Shown here: one piece after another, positions 1-5,788 of the stretch
How positions within the stretch are numbered: position 1 is the first letter of the stretch
How the letters are laid out: each line of letters starts with the position of its first letter
From: Terriglobia bacterium
Lineage (GTDB): Bacteria > Acidobacteriota > Terriglobia > UBA7540
Length of the DNA stretch: 5,789 nt
Assembly: GCA_030042795.1 (NCBI GenBank)
Contig: JASHYZ010000109.1
Coordinates: forward strand, 1-5,789
Direction: 5' to 3'
Made by a program: the position numbers and the translations under genes
Notes under the pieces: model-generated
Database searches by the model: none
Seen by the model: the letters and a program-made list of their open reading frames with translations, nothing else
Told to the model about the DNA's origin: nothing

Positions 1-602
1 ATGGCCTCATTGATCATGGGCATCAAAACACGGTTGGAGACAAAACCGGGAAAGTCATTAACACGCACTGGAGTTTTTCCCAGTGAGGTTGCAAGTTTCT
101 CAGCGGTCTCTACGGTCTCGATTGACGTTTCGAGACCCGGGACCACTTCTACCAGCTTCATGACAGGCACGGGATTGAAAAAGTGCAGGCCCAAGAACTC
201 GGCGGGCCGACCGGTAATGGCCGCCAGGCGCGTGATAGAGATCGATGACGTATTGCTAGCCAGAATCACCCCGTGTCTGGCGCGCTCGCCGAGTTCGCCG
301 AGCACTTTCGCCTTGGTGGCGAAGCTTTCCGTGACAGCTTCGATGATGAAGTCAGCGGCAGCCACAGGTTCAAGATCAGTTGAGATTTTGAGCTGCATCA
401 GCGCCCGATCCCGCTCATCAGCGCTGACCCTGGCTTTTTCGACGTCCCGCGCCAGACCCTTTTCGATACGTTCCCTGCCCTTGGCCAGGAAAGCCGCTGA
501 CCAGTCGGAGAGAAACACCGAATAGCCTGAGCGCAGCAGAACCTGGGCAATGCCGTGCCCCATAGTTCCCGCACCCGCCACACCGATAGTCTTAATCTCC
601 AA
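1..602 (-). CDS. 3-hydroxyacyl-CoA dehydrogenase (3-hydroxybutyryl-CoA-type), 3' end cut by window edge
   Basis: NAD-dependent oxidation of 3-hydroxyacyl-CoA to 3-ketoacyl-CoA (or the reverse), a cytoplasmic step of beta-oxidation or butyrate/PHB-type metabolism. The 200 visible residues begin with a Rossmann fold: GAGTMG at residues 10-15 is the GxGxxG nucleotide loop. NTSS (117-120) and LHFFNPVPVMKLVEVV (139-154) follow, giving the catalytic His140-Glu152 pair of this family. DFPGFVSNR (183-191) opens the C-terminal 3HCDH domain, which then runs off the window; stand-alone enzymes are usually about 280-300 residues. In this frame a TAG lies four codons before the TTG at 602-600, and AGGAG sits six bases ahead of that TTG. 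TTG is therefore the only sensible start; the ATG at 607-605 is in another frame. The exact substrate (hbd, paaH or fadB2-like) cannot be decided from this half, so no symbol is given. The family call is very secure. Confidence 0.95.
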   Translation of the reverse strand, partial: MEIKTIGVAGAGTMGHGIAQVLLRSGYSVFLSDWSAAFLAKGRERIEKGLARDVEKARVSADERDRALMQLKISTDLEPVAAADFIIEAVTESFATKAKVLGELGERARHGVILASNTSSISITRLAAITGRPAEFLGLHFFNPVPVMKLVEVVPGLETSIETVETAEKLATSLGKTPVRVNDFPGFVSNRVLMPMINEA

Positions 603-608
603 GTCATG

Positions 609-613
609 CTCCT
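609..613 (-). promoter_or_regulatory. Shine-Dalgarno AGGAG that sets the TTG start of the dehydrogenase
   Basis: Read on the minus strand, AGGAG is followed by CATGAC and then TTG, a six-base spacing. Because the reading frame has a stop just upstream and no ATG before the GAGTMG loop, this site decides a non-ATG start. Confidence 0.75.
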
Positions 614-772
614 AAATAGCTCAGTCTTGTATCGACCGGCAAGAGTGCCAGATCCCCTGCCAGTCTAATGTAATCTGACACGCAGTGTGGCACGCGGCAA
701 GTCTAAGCAGGCTCAAGCGGAGCTGATTCCCAACGGATGAGCTCGCAGCCAAGCGTCGCGCCACTTTTTTCC

Positions 773-802
773 TTGACTGTCTGTCATCTCTTGCTATATA
801 TA
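773..802 (+). promoter_or_regulatory. putative sigma-70-type promoter (TTGACT ... TATATA)
   Basis: TTGACT at 773-778 matches five of six bases of the -35 consensus. TATATA occurs at 795-800 (16-base spacer) and again at 797-802 (18-base spacer), inside CTATATATAAG. Transcription would run rightward from about 808. No good gene starts soon after; the first solid downstream gene is the HDOD protein at 1508, so either the leader is about 700 bases long or the product is non-coding. AT-rich chance matches are possible. Confidence 0.4.
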
Positions 803-1005
803 AGCGGGTAAATGAATCGGGACGGGTGGACGCATGCCCTTGATTAGACCATTCAAGATACCCACGACATTTCTGGAGACATGTTGCCCGGCTTGGAGAC
901 CGCCCTCAGCAGAACCGGGATGGACCAGCTTGAACGGCAAAGTTGGTAAGCCCAAAAATGAACAACGAATATCAAGGAGGCTCCCATCATATTTCTTAAA
1001 ACAGA

Positions 1006-1023
1006 GGATCGACTTTTCGATCC
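1006..1023. repeat. perfect inverted repeat GGATCGA / TCGATCC
   Basis: Two seven-base arms (1006-1012 and 1017-1023) pair perfectly around the four-base loop CTTT. No T-run follows on the plus strand (CACGGGACTAC...), so it is not a classic intrinsic terminator. It may be an RNA hairpin or a protein-binding palindrome. Confidence 0.45.
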
Positions 1024-1162
1024 CACGGGACTACTGAAATAATATAGATAACTCAGCTATCCAACTATAGTGTTCATATAAAAGGGCTTGTATGATCTGC
1101 GAATCGGCAACAAAGGGCTATTCTCTGGGGGGGGGCGGCGCGATTTCAAGGTTGGAGCGAGA

Positions 1163-1183
1163 CGGTTTGCATCGCTGCAACCG
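1163..1183. repeat. imperfect hairpin CGGTT(T)GCA / TGCAACCG
   Basis: Eight base pairs form between 1163-1171 and 1176-1183 with a single bulged T and the loop TCGC. It lies inside the doubtful 1092-1394 frame and 28 bases after the G-run. Its role is unknown; a structured RNA element is one reading, chance another. Confidence 0.35.
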
Positions 1184-1402
1184 CACATTGCTGATTGGTA
1201 GCAGGGACGGGCAAGACGCCAATGTTAAAAATCAACGGACGAAGCCTAAGACCCCTTTAGAATCAGTACGGGTTCAAAACGAAGCCGTCAGGTTATTGAA
1301 AATAAGACGTTTATGCCTTAAAAGCTGTCAAGTAGCAGAAAAAAATAGATTAGGCGTCGACACCCCGAATGTTTGCTGGCCGTTCGGCGTTTGATTGACG
1401 AT

Positions 1403-1421
1403 GCCTGACGATAACGCAGGC
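1403..1421. repeat. hairpin GCCTG-A-CG / CG-CAGGC
   Basis: GCCTG (1403-1407) pairs with CAGGC (1417-1421), extended by CG/CG around an ATAA loop with one bulged A. It sits about 85 bases before the HDOD start codon, in the probable untranslated leader. No T-run follows it, so an intrinsic terminator is unlikely. Confidence 0.35.
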
Positions 1422-1507
1422 GACTTCAAGATGTTGAGTGTTTGACCGATGACTATAGTAGGCCGTGTAGCTTGGTGAACGTATCCTGATCCCACGGACG
1501 GTGATTA

Positions 1508-2353
1508 ATGGAAGCTACCACGACGAATTCCGAATTGGCGAACAAGCCTTGGGCCCTGATGAACCTGCCCCCGTTTCCGGCGGTGGCGGCTCGTATTCTG
1601 CAGCTTCTTTTGCAGGAAACTGCGAGCATCAAGGACCTTGCGGCTCTGGTCCAAATGGACATCGCGTTTTCGACCGAGATCCTGACTCTGGCCAACTCGG
1701 CGCTGTTTGCTTTTCGCAACGAGATCACCAGCATTTTACAGGCGTCGGTGCTGTTGGGGTTTGAACGCCTCAAAGCCATCGCGCTGACGGTGGGTCTGCG
1801 GTCGTACGTGCGAAATTTCCTGACTCCCGGCCTCGCTGCTTGCTGGCGCCACAGTCTGGCGTGCGCTGTGGTTTCGGAAGAACTAGCAGCGGCCTGCTCC
1901 ATTGAGCGGGATCAAGCCTATGTGGCCGGCCTCATCCATGACATCGGCAGGCTGGCCTTGGCCACGGTCGAGCCGGTTGCATACAAGAGGCTCCTGGGCG
2001 ACGCCGAAACCAGGAGCATCGACGTTTTGGGCCGCGAAGAAGAGCTTTTCGGAGTGGACCACTCCGAAGCAGGCAGATGGCTCGCGGAACAATGGAACCT
2101 CCCAAAGCTCTTCGCGGATGTCGCCGGCCGTCATCACAGCGAGCCAATGCCGGGTGAGGCTACAATGGTGGGTCTAGTGCGAGTGGCCTGCCGCGCGGCA
2201 GACTGCATCGGCTTTCCGGCTGTGCGCACGCACCGCCCCTCGGAACTGCAGGAGATCTTGCGCGGGCTGCCGGGCTCGGCCGCCGCCCGGGTAAGTCTCG
2301 ACCATGACCAGTTGGCCTCAATGGTCGAGACGAAGATAAAATCCGTGGAGTAG
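1508..2353 (+). CDS. HDOD domain protein with a complete HD metal-site signature
   Basis: A 281-residue soluble protein. Residues about 14-103 begin with LPPFPAVAARILQLL and continue with the helical bundle typical of HDOD regulators. The second half carries the HD-superfamily metal pattern: His115 (CWRHS), His144-Asp145 (GLIHDIGRL), His185 (VDHSEAG), His209-His210 (GRHHSEP) and Asp232 (CRAADCIG). HDOD domains are known from bacterial signalling and stress-response proteins and usually lack several of these residues, so retained chemistry (for example phosphodiester hydrolysis) is possible but unproven. There is no GYP motif after HDIG, so it is not a standard HD-GYP cyclic-di-GMP phosphodiesterase. 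No sensor, receiver or GGDEF domain is attached. The ATG follows an in-frame TGA two codons upstream; the ribosome site is weak (GGACGG). The next gene begins 46 bases downstream on the same strand. Confidence 0.9.
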   Translation: MEATTTNSELANKPWALMNLPPFPAVAARILQLLLQETASIKDLAALVQMDIAFSTEILTLANSALFAFRNEITSILQASVLLGFERLKAIALTVGLRSYVRNFLTPGLAACWRHSLACAVVSEELAAACSIERDQAYVAGLIHDIGRLALATVEPVAYKRLLGDAETRSIDVLGREEELFGVDHSEAGRWLAEQWNLPKLFADVAGRHHSEPMPGEATMVGLVRVACRAADCIGFPAVRTHRPSELQEILRGLPGSAAARVSLDHDQLASMVETKIKSVE

Positions 2354-2365
2354 GCGGACGCCGCC
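2353..2365 (+). repeat. small GC hairpin overlapping the HDOD stop codon
   Basis: GGCGG (2353-2357) and CCGCC (2361-2365) pair around ACG, starting at the last base of the TAG stop. There is no T-run, so full termination is unlikely; it might stabilise or partly attenuate a bicistronic message. It could easily be chance in GC-rich sequence. Confidence 0.25.
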
Positions 2366-2399
2366 ACCGGCGCCGTGATCCTCCGCGGCCGATATCGAT

Positions 2400-3197
2400 A
2401 TGTCAGACAGGTCCGATCAATCTCCGTGGAGCGGGTACTGGCGCCTGGCGTGGAATCAGCGGCCTTCCACCAAAGTGGTGTCTCCGCTACGGGCCCTTCT
2501 TGCCGTAGCAGCGGGCGCGGTCCGGTTCTTTTACTTTGCAAACTTTCGACCTTTCAATGAAAAGCTGACCGTCGCCCTGACCATCGTTGCCGTGTATGCG
2601 CTGCTTTACGGAGTTGAGTGCGCCTGGAATTTTATTTTCGTCGCTCCGGTCAAGGTGGACGAGACACGCCGCCGCCAGGCAAAGACCGACGCCATCAAGA
2701 TCTATTGCCTCCAGAGCGAACTGCAGGAAGCCACGGAGCGCTTGCGGCCCAAAATCGGCTTCCAGTTGAAGTCGGGAAGGTCTGGCCGAACGCCGGCGGG
2801 AGCCAACGGTCAATCGGGGTTAGACATTGGAACCTTCTCACCCCTTAGCCTTGACGTCTGGAACGAAGGTCCAACTCACGTCCAGGTGAACACGCTGCGG
2901 CTGGAGAACATCGTAAACCAAGAGCACAGGACCGTAGAGGTGAACACCGTGCTGGTGCCCTCGTTGCCTCCGCAGACGGTGGACATCACCGCCGAGCTTT
3001 CTGCATTTCTGGCGGGCTCGCCGGCGAGCGGCCCCGCTACCAACTGGGACGCAGCCGCCGGCGCGCACCACATTGCGGTCTCGTTACAATATGAGGGTGG
3101 CGGAACGAGCGCCGAGACCGAGACCAAGAATTACCAGGTGCAGGTTCAAAGCTCGGAGACGACGCCATGGCTGGTGAAAATATCTCGCGAGTCTTAG
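2400..3197 (+). CDS. unrecognised membrane protein: two TM segments, coiled coil, beta-rich domain
   Basis: 265 residues, family not recognised. A polar N-terminus (1-31) is followed by a weak hydrophobic segment at about 32-49 that contains Arg42. A stronger one follows at about 56-84 (LTVALTIVAVYALLYG...). A basic, Gln/Glu-rich helix comes next (about 85-118, containing ETRRRQAK and LQSELQEATERL), likely a short coiled coil. The rest (about 119-265) has alternating hydrophobic strands and Gly/Pro/Thr loops, as in a beta-sandwich (FSPLSLDVWNEGPTHVQVNTL). The positive charges after the second segment suggest a helical hairpin with both ends in the cytoplasm. There is no signal-peptide cleavage motif. 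The ATG at 2400 has no clear ribosome site, so the start is uncertain, but the long frame and coding-like composition support a real gene. It probably shares a transcript with the HDOD gene 46 bases upstream, and its stop lies 7 bases from the convergent ispF stop. Confidence 0.75.
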   Translation: MSDRSDQSPWSGYWRLAWNQRPSTKVVSPLRALLAVAAGAVRFFYFANFRPFNEKLTVALTIVAVYALLYGVECAWNFIFVAPVKVDETRRRQAKTDAIKIYCLQSELQEATERLRPKIGFQLKSGRSGRTPAGANGQSGLDIGTFSPLSLDVWNEGPTHVQVNTLRLENIVNQEHRTVEVNTVLVPSLPPQTVDITAELSAFLAGSPASGPATNWDAAAGAHHIAVSLQYEGGGTSAETETKNYQVQVQSSETTPWLVKISRES

Positions 3198-3204
3198 GAG
3201 AAAC

Positions 3205-3813
3205 TCACAGTGGCGGTCGCCTTCCGATGAGGGCGACCGCTTCGGCGCGCAACGCTTCACCGCGCCCCACGACGCCGATCCCTTCGCCACTCTTCGCCTT
3301 GACGCTCACTTGCTCTGCCTGAACGCCAAGGGCGCGCGCCAGATTCCGACGCATCGGATCAACGTAAGGAACCAAGCGCGGCTTTTCCAGTTCAATGGTG
3401 GAGTCGATATTCAGGATCGCGAATCCGCTTTTGGAGAGCAGCCCGCTGACGTGCCGGAGGAACGTGAGACTCGATGCGTCTTTCCAGCGCGGCGAGTTAT
3501 CGGGAAAGTGACGACCGATGTCGCCCAGCGCGGCCGCGCCCAGCAAGGCGTCACAGACCGCGTGACTGAGGGCGTCGCCGTCCGAGTGGCCCATCGGGCC
3601 CTTGCCGAATGGAATCTTCACGCCCCCAAGAATAAGCCGGCGCCGGGCCACGAGGCGGTGCACGTCATTGCCAAAGCCGATCCGGCAGCCAGGCGGAACT
3701 GCACTTGGAGAGGATTGGGATGGCACATGGTTTTGCTGCGACCGAAACTTGCCCTTCGTCCAGCGTTGTTGAGCCGCAGTCTTGACGCTCTTTCGTTTGC
3801 CAGCACCGGCCAT
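3205..3813 (-). CDS. ispF: 2-C-methyl-D-erythritol 2,4-cyclodiphosphate synthase with N-terminal extension
   Basis: Converts CDP-methylerythritol 2-phosphate to methylerythritol cyclodiphosphate plus CMP, the fifth step of the MEP isoprenoid pathway, in the cytoplasm as a homotrimer. The core starts at CRIGFGNDVHRL (43-54). The zinc ligands are Asp50, His52 and His84, with HSDGD (76-80), DALLGAAALGDIGRHFPD (88-105) and the C-terminal GRGEALRAEAVAL (183-195). IspF is usually about 157-160 residues; this one has about 43 extra N-terminal residues, basic and rich in Lys, Arg, Gln and Ser, with no fold apparent. The chosen ATG (3813-3811) shares one base with the ispD stop (TGATG) and has AGGGA eight bases ahead, which indicates translational coupling and argues that the extension is real. 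A GTG one codon earlier (3816) is equally possible. A GTG at 3726, nearer the core, lacks a good ribosome site. Confidence 0.96.
   Translation of the reverse strand: MAGAGKRKSVKTAAQQRWTKGKFRSQQNHVPSQSSPSAVPPGCRIGFGNDVHRLVARRRLILGGVKIPFGKGPMGHSDGDALSHAVCDALLGAAALGDIGRHFPDNSPRWKDASSLTFLRHVSGLLSKSGFAILNIDSTIELEKPRLVPYVDPMRRNLARALGVQAEQVSVKAKSGEGIGVVGRGEALRAEAVALIGRRPPL
3213..3240. terminator. strong hairpin at the convergent gene junction, inside the ispF 3' end
   Basis: GCGGTCGCCTTC (3213-3224) pairs with GAGGGCGACCGC (3229-3240) around the four-base loop CGAT. This gives twelve pairs, eleven Watson-Crick and one G-T. On the plus strand it begins 16 bases after the stop of the membrane protein, where a terminator would be expected. 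On the minus strand it lies within the last codons of ispF and ends 6 bases before the TGA. There is no long T-run on either side, so efficient intrinsic termination is not certain; a bidirectional terminator or 3'-end stabilising structure is inferred. Confidence 0.5.
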
Positions 3814-4529
3814 CACCGCGTTCCCTGCTGCGCCGTACCAAGCAGCTCTGTCTCTTGCACCAGATAGAGCCGGGCGAGAGCCAAGTCCGAAGGTTTCGTG
3901 ATCTTGATGTTGCGGTCAGAACCCATGAGCACGGTGACGTTCAGACCCAGGCGCTCCACGAGACTCGATTCGTCGGTACCCACGAAATCTTCGGTCTTCG
4001 CGCGGGTGAAGGCCTCACGCAAAATGGGATAGCGAAATGCCTGTGGAGTCTGGGCGAGCACGATGCGCTCGCGCGGCAGCGTGCCCAGGATGGTCTGCTG
4101 TTCCACCTGCTTGACGGTGTCGACACTGGGTATGCCGAGAATCGCTGCGCCGTCGCGCCGGGCCGCCTCCACAACCCGGCCGATCATCTCGAGCCCGACA
4201 AAGGGCCGCACCGCGTCATGAACCAGCACAACCTCAGTGTCCGCCGGAGCGGCCTCAAGGGCCTTCGCCACCGTCTCGTGGCGCGTTGCACCGCCGTCAA
4301 CAACCCGCACCGGTTTGGCAAGACGTTCGTTCGCCAGGGCCGGACCCACACGTTCCTTCTCCTCAGAGCGTACACCCAGGTAAATCATGTCAATGACGCT
4401 TGAGCCGGAGAATTTTCTCAAGGTATGAACGAAGATCGGCACGCCATCGAGCGAGAGGAATTGTTTCGGCGTGCCGCCGCCCATGCGCAAGCCCATGCCG
4501 GCGGCCGGAATAATGGCGAGCACGCTCAT
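3813..4529 (-). CDS. ispD: 2-C-methyl-D-erythritol 4-phosphate cytidylyltransferase
   Basis: Transfers CMP from CTP to methylerythritol 4-phosphate, giving CDP-methylerythritol and pyrophosphate, the third step of the MEP pathway. The 238 residues are of normal length. The nucleotide-binding signature PAAGMGLRMGGGTPKQF (8-24) supplies the catalytic Arg15 and Lys22. DGGATRHETV (78-87), VHDAVRPF (103-110), VDTVK (136-140), QTPQAF (160-165), TDESSLVE (185-192) and GSDRNIKITKPSDLALA (203-219, including Lys209) are all in the expected order. The ATG is followed directly by the first beta strand (SVLAIIPAAG), so the start is secure although the ribosome site is weak. A 79-base GC-rich spacer separates it from the PIN-TRAM gene upstream. 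Its stop overlaps the ispF start by one base. All three genes point leftward and are probably one operon. Confidence 0.97.
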   Translation of the reverse strand: MSVLAIIPAAGMGLRMGGGTPKQFLSLDGVPIFVHTLRKFSGSSVIDMIYLGVRSEEKERVGPALANERLAKPVRVVDGGATRHETVAKALEAAPADTEVVLVHDAVRPFVGLEMIGRVVEAARRDGAAILGIPSVDTVKQVEQQTILGTLPRERIVLAQTPQAFRYPILREAFTRAKTEDFVGTDESSLVERLGLNVTVLMGSDRNIKITKPSDLALARLYLVQETELLGTAQQGTR

Positions 4530-4608
4530 GCGGAGAATCTCGTAGCCGTTGCCGGCGGCCGCGGCCGGGGATCATCTCCGGCCCGGCGCGGAGGGCCCCG
4601 GGGCGGCG

Positions 4609-5634
4609 CTACTGGGCGCCTGAATGAATCACCTCGACAGGGCGCAGGCGGTCGTCGTACCGGCCGAAGATCATTCGGCCTGCCGTGGTCTGCAGGACGC
4701 TAGTCACCGAGATGTCGATGGTTTTGGACATCATCTTTCGTGCATTATCCACCACGACCATCGTCCCATCATCGAGATAGGCTACACCTTGGTTATACTC
4801 CTTGCCTTCCTTCAGGATGAACACCCGCATCGTCTCGCCCGGCAGGACCACAGGACGGAGGGCGTTGGCCAGCTCATTCACGTTTAGCACCGCGATCCCC
4901 TGAAGTTGGGCGACCTTGTTCAGGTTGAAATCGTTGGTAATGATCTTGCCTTCGTACGCCTTGGCCAATTCGATCAGCTTCAGGTCGACGGTTCGCACCT
5001 GAGGAAAATCATCCTCCACGATCTGTACCTGAACGCTGCTCATCTTCTGAAGGCGCTGCAGCATGTCAAGGCCGCGGCGCCCGCGATTGCGCTTGAGCGC
5101 GTCAGAGCTGTCCGCCACGAGCTGTAACTCGCGCAAGACGAACTGAGGCACCATCAGCGTGCCCTCAATGAAGCCGGCCTCGCACACGTCGCAGATTCGC
5201 CCGTCGATAACTACGCTGGTGTCCAAAATCTTCGCGGTGCGGCGCTGGCGCTCGCCGGCAAACAAGCCGCCCATCGCCGAAAGGTTCAGAACGTCGCCCT
5301 TCGTAGCGCCCAGGGCAAGGCCGATATAGGCCATGAGCAGCAGGAGTGTGACCTGAAAGAACGAAGCCGACCTCTTTTCCACCGACGTCAGGCTCAACAG
5401 GTGGCCGATCATGAGCGAGGCCAAAATGCCCAGCGTGGCTCCCACACCGGCCCCGATCAGCCGCTTCAGGCTTACCTGCTCCAACCGTACTTCGCAAAGC
5501 ACGGAGACAAGACCCAGACACGCACCCACCACAGCGGCCTGAAGCGGAGGCCAGTGAAACGGACGCAGGTGGTAAGTGGCGGCAGCAAACCCGATCACAA
5601 ACAGGGCCCGCAACCCCCACATCTCAAACCTCAT
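4609..5634 (-). CDS. YacL-like membrane protein with PIN and TRAM domains
   Basis: 341 residues. Four hydrophobic segments occupy about 8-23, 29-46, 59-80 and 92-110. A PIN nuclease-fold domain (about 135-255) follows: LDTSVVIDGRICDV holds Asp138 and Asp144, VLRELQLVADSSD holds Glu169, Asp175 and Asp178, and TNDFNLNKVA holds Asp235. These are the acidic residues of a metal-dependent ribonuclease site. A TRAM RNA-binding domain (about 265-323, from VVLPGETMRVFILKEG) completes the YacL architecture. In Bacillus yacL also stands directly before ispD and ispF; its role is not established. An RNase or RNA-binding function at the inner face of the membrane is inferred. The start is uncertain: ATG 5634 has a GGGGGG run ten bases ahead, TTG 5643 lies only one base after that run, and ATG 5622 has GAGG six bases ahead. 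All three leave the first membrane segment essentially intact. Confidence 0.92.
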   Translation of the reverse strand: MRFEMWGLRALFVIGFAAATYHLRPFHWPPLQAAVVGACLGLVSVLCEVRLEQVSLKRLIGAGVGATLGILASLMIGHLLSLTSVEKRSASFFQVTLLLLMAYIGLALGATKGDVLNLSAMGGLFAGERQRRTAKILDTSVVIDGRICDVCEAGFIEGTLMVPQFVLRELQLVADSSDALKRNRGRRGLDMLQRLQKMSSVQVQIVEDDFPQVRTVDLKLIELAKAYEGKIITNDFNLNKVAQLQGIAVLNVNELANALRPVVLPGETMRVFILKEGKEYNQGVAYLDDGTMVVVDNARKMMSKTIDISVTSVLQTTAGRMIFGRYDDRLRPVEVIHSGAQ

Positions 5635-5665
5635 GTCAATCAATCCCCCCTTCTGAGACCACCGA

Positions 5666-5788
5666 CTACGGACCGCAATGATCCTGCAACATTTCGGAGT
5701 ATATCACCAGTTTTTCGGCATCCACACGGCGGAGGAAATAGTACTCAAATCCAGGATTAGCCCAGCCAGCGATCCTCCCGTTCGTTCC
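5666..5788 (-). CDS. C-terminal tail of an unrecognised protein, 5' part beyond the window edge
   Basis: On the minus strand one frame stays open from the window edge to a TAG at 5668-5666, encoding 40 residues. The composition is strongly protein-like, with aromatics and alternating charge (for example ANPGFEYYFLRRVDAEKL). The other two frames are shorter and look less like protein. It has no start codon inside the window. It lies about 31 bases upstream of the PIN-TRAM gene on the same strand, so it is probably the preceding operon member. I do not recognise the family from this fragment. Confidence 0.5.
   Translation of the reverse strand, partial: GTNGRIAGWANPGFEYYFLRRVDAEKLVIYSEMLQDHCGP

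Larger units (their letters stand above)
603..1507. other. gene-poor stretch of about 900 bases, no convincing CDS
   Basis: No reading frame on either strand gives a recognisable protein. The longest plus-strand frames are 834-1037 (67 codons) and 1092-1394 (100 codons). Both have background-like composition, many Arg/Lys/Asn/Gln codons and no motifs. The frame at 1092 does have AAGGG five bases ahead of its ATG. What can be seen is a promoter-like pair at 773-802, inverted repeats at 1006-1023, 1163-1183 and 1403-1421, an AT-rich island at about 1033-1085, and a run of nine G at 1127-1135. It could be a long leader of the HDOD gene, an unrecognised structured RNA, or decayed sequence. I could not match it to any known riboswitch or RNA family by eye. 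Confidence 0.6.

Noticed and set aside
1..525. 174-codon plus-strand open frame
   Set aside because: It lies antisense to the clear 3-hydroxyacyl-CoA dehydrogenase, and its Ser/Arg/Ala-rich composition is typical of a shadow frame.
640..651. TGGCAC ... TTGC on the minus strand, resembling a sigma-54 promoter upstream of the dehydrogenase
   Set aside because: Only two bases separate the two elements, whereas sigma-54 sites need about five, so the spacing is wrong.
834..1037. 67-codon plus-strand frame downstream of the putative promoter
   Set aside because: It has no good ribosome site, no motif and low-complexity Pro/Arg composition; it is probably chance.
1269..1280. GGGTTCAAAAC resembling a tRNA T-loop
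   Set aside because: No flanking acceptor, anticodon or D-arm pairing could be found.
1092..1394. 100-codon plus-strand frame
   Set aside because: It has a passable ribosome site but background-like codon use, a G9-derived Gly run and no recognisable family. It is kept only as a note in the gene-poor region.
1454..1459. TATAGT as a -10 for the HDOD gene
   Set aside because: The nearest TTGACC is only six bases upstream and no -35-like hexamer lies at 16-18 bases.
1453..1902. 149-codon minus-strand frame
   Set aside because: It is antisense to the HDOD gene, which has clear family motifs.
3310..4403. Two long plus-strand frames (185 and 182 codons)
   Set aside because: They are antisense shadows of ispF and ispD.
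4563..4583. GGCCGG ... CCGGCC inverted repeat in the spacer between the PIN-TRAM gene and ispD
   Set aside because: It is very GC-rich sequence with no T-run, and pairing beyond six bases is broken on the transcribed strand; chance is likely.
5698..5706. Extended -10-like TGATATACT on the minus strand ahead of the PIN-TRAM gene
   Set aside because: There is no matching -35, and it lies inside the protein-like tail of the upstream frame; more likely coding sequence.
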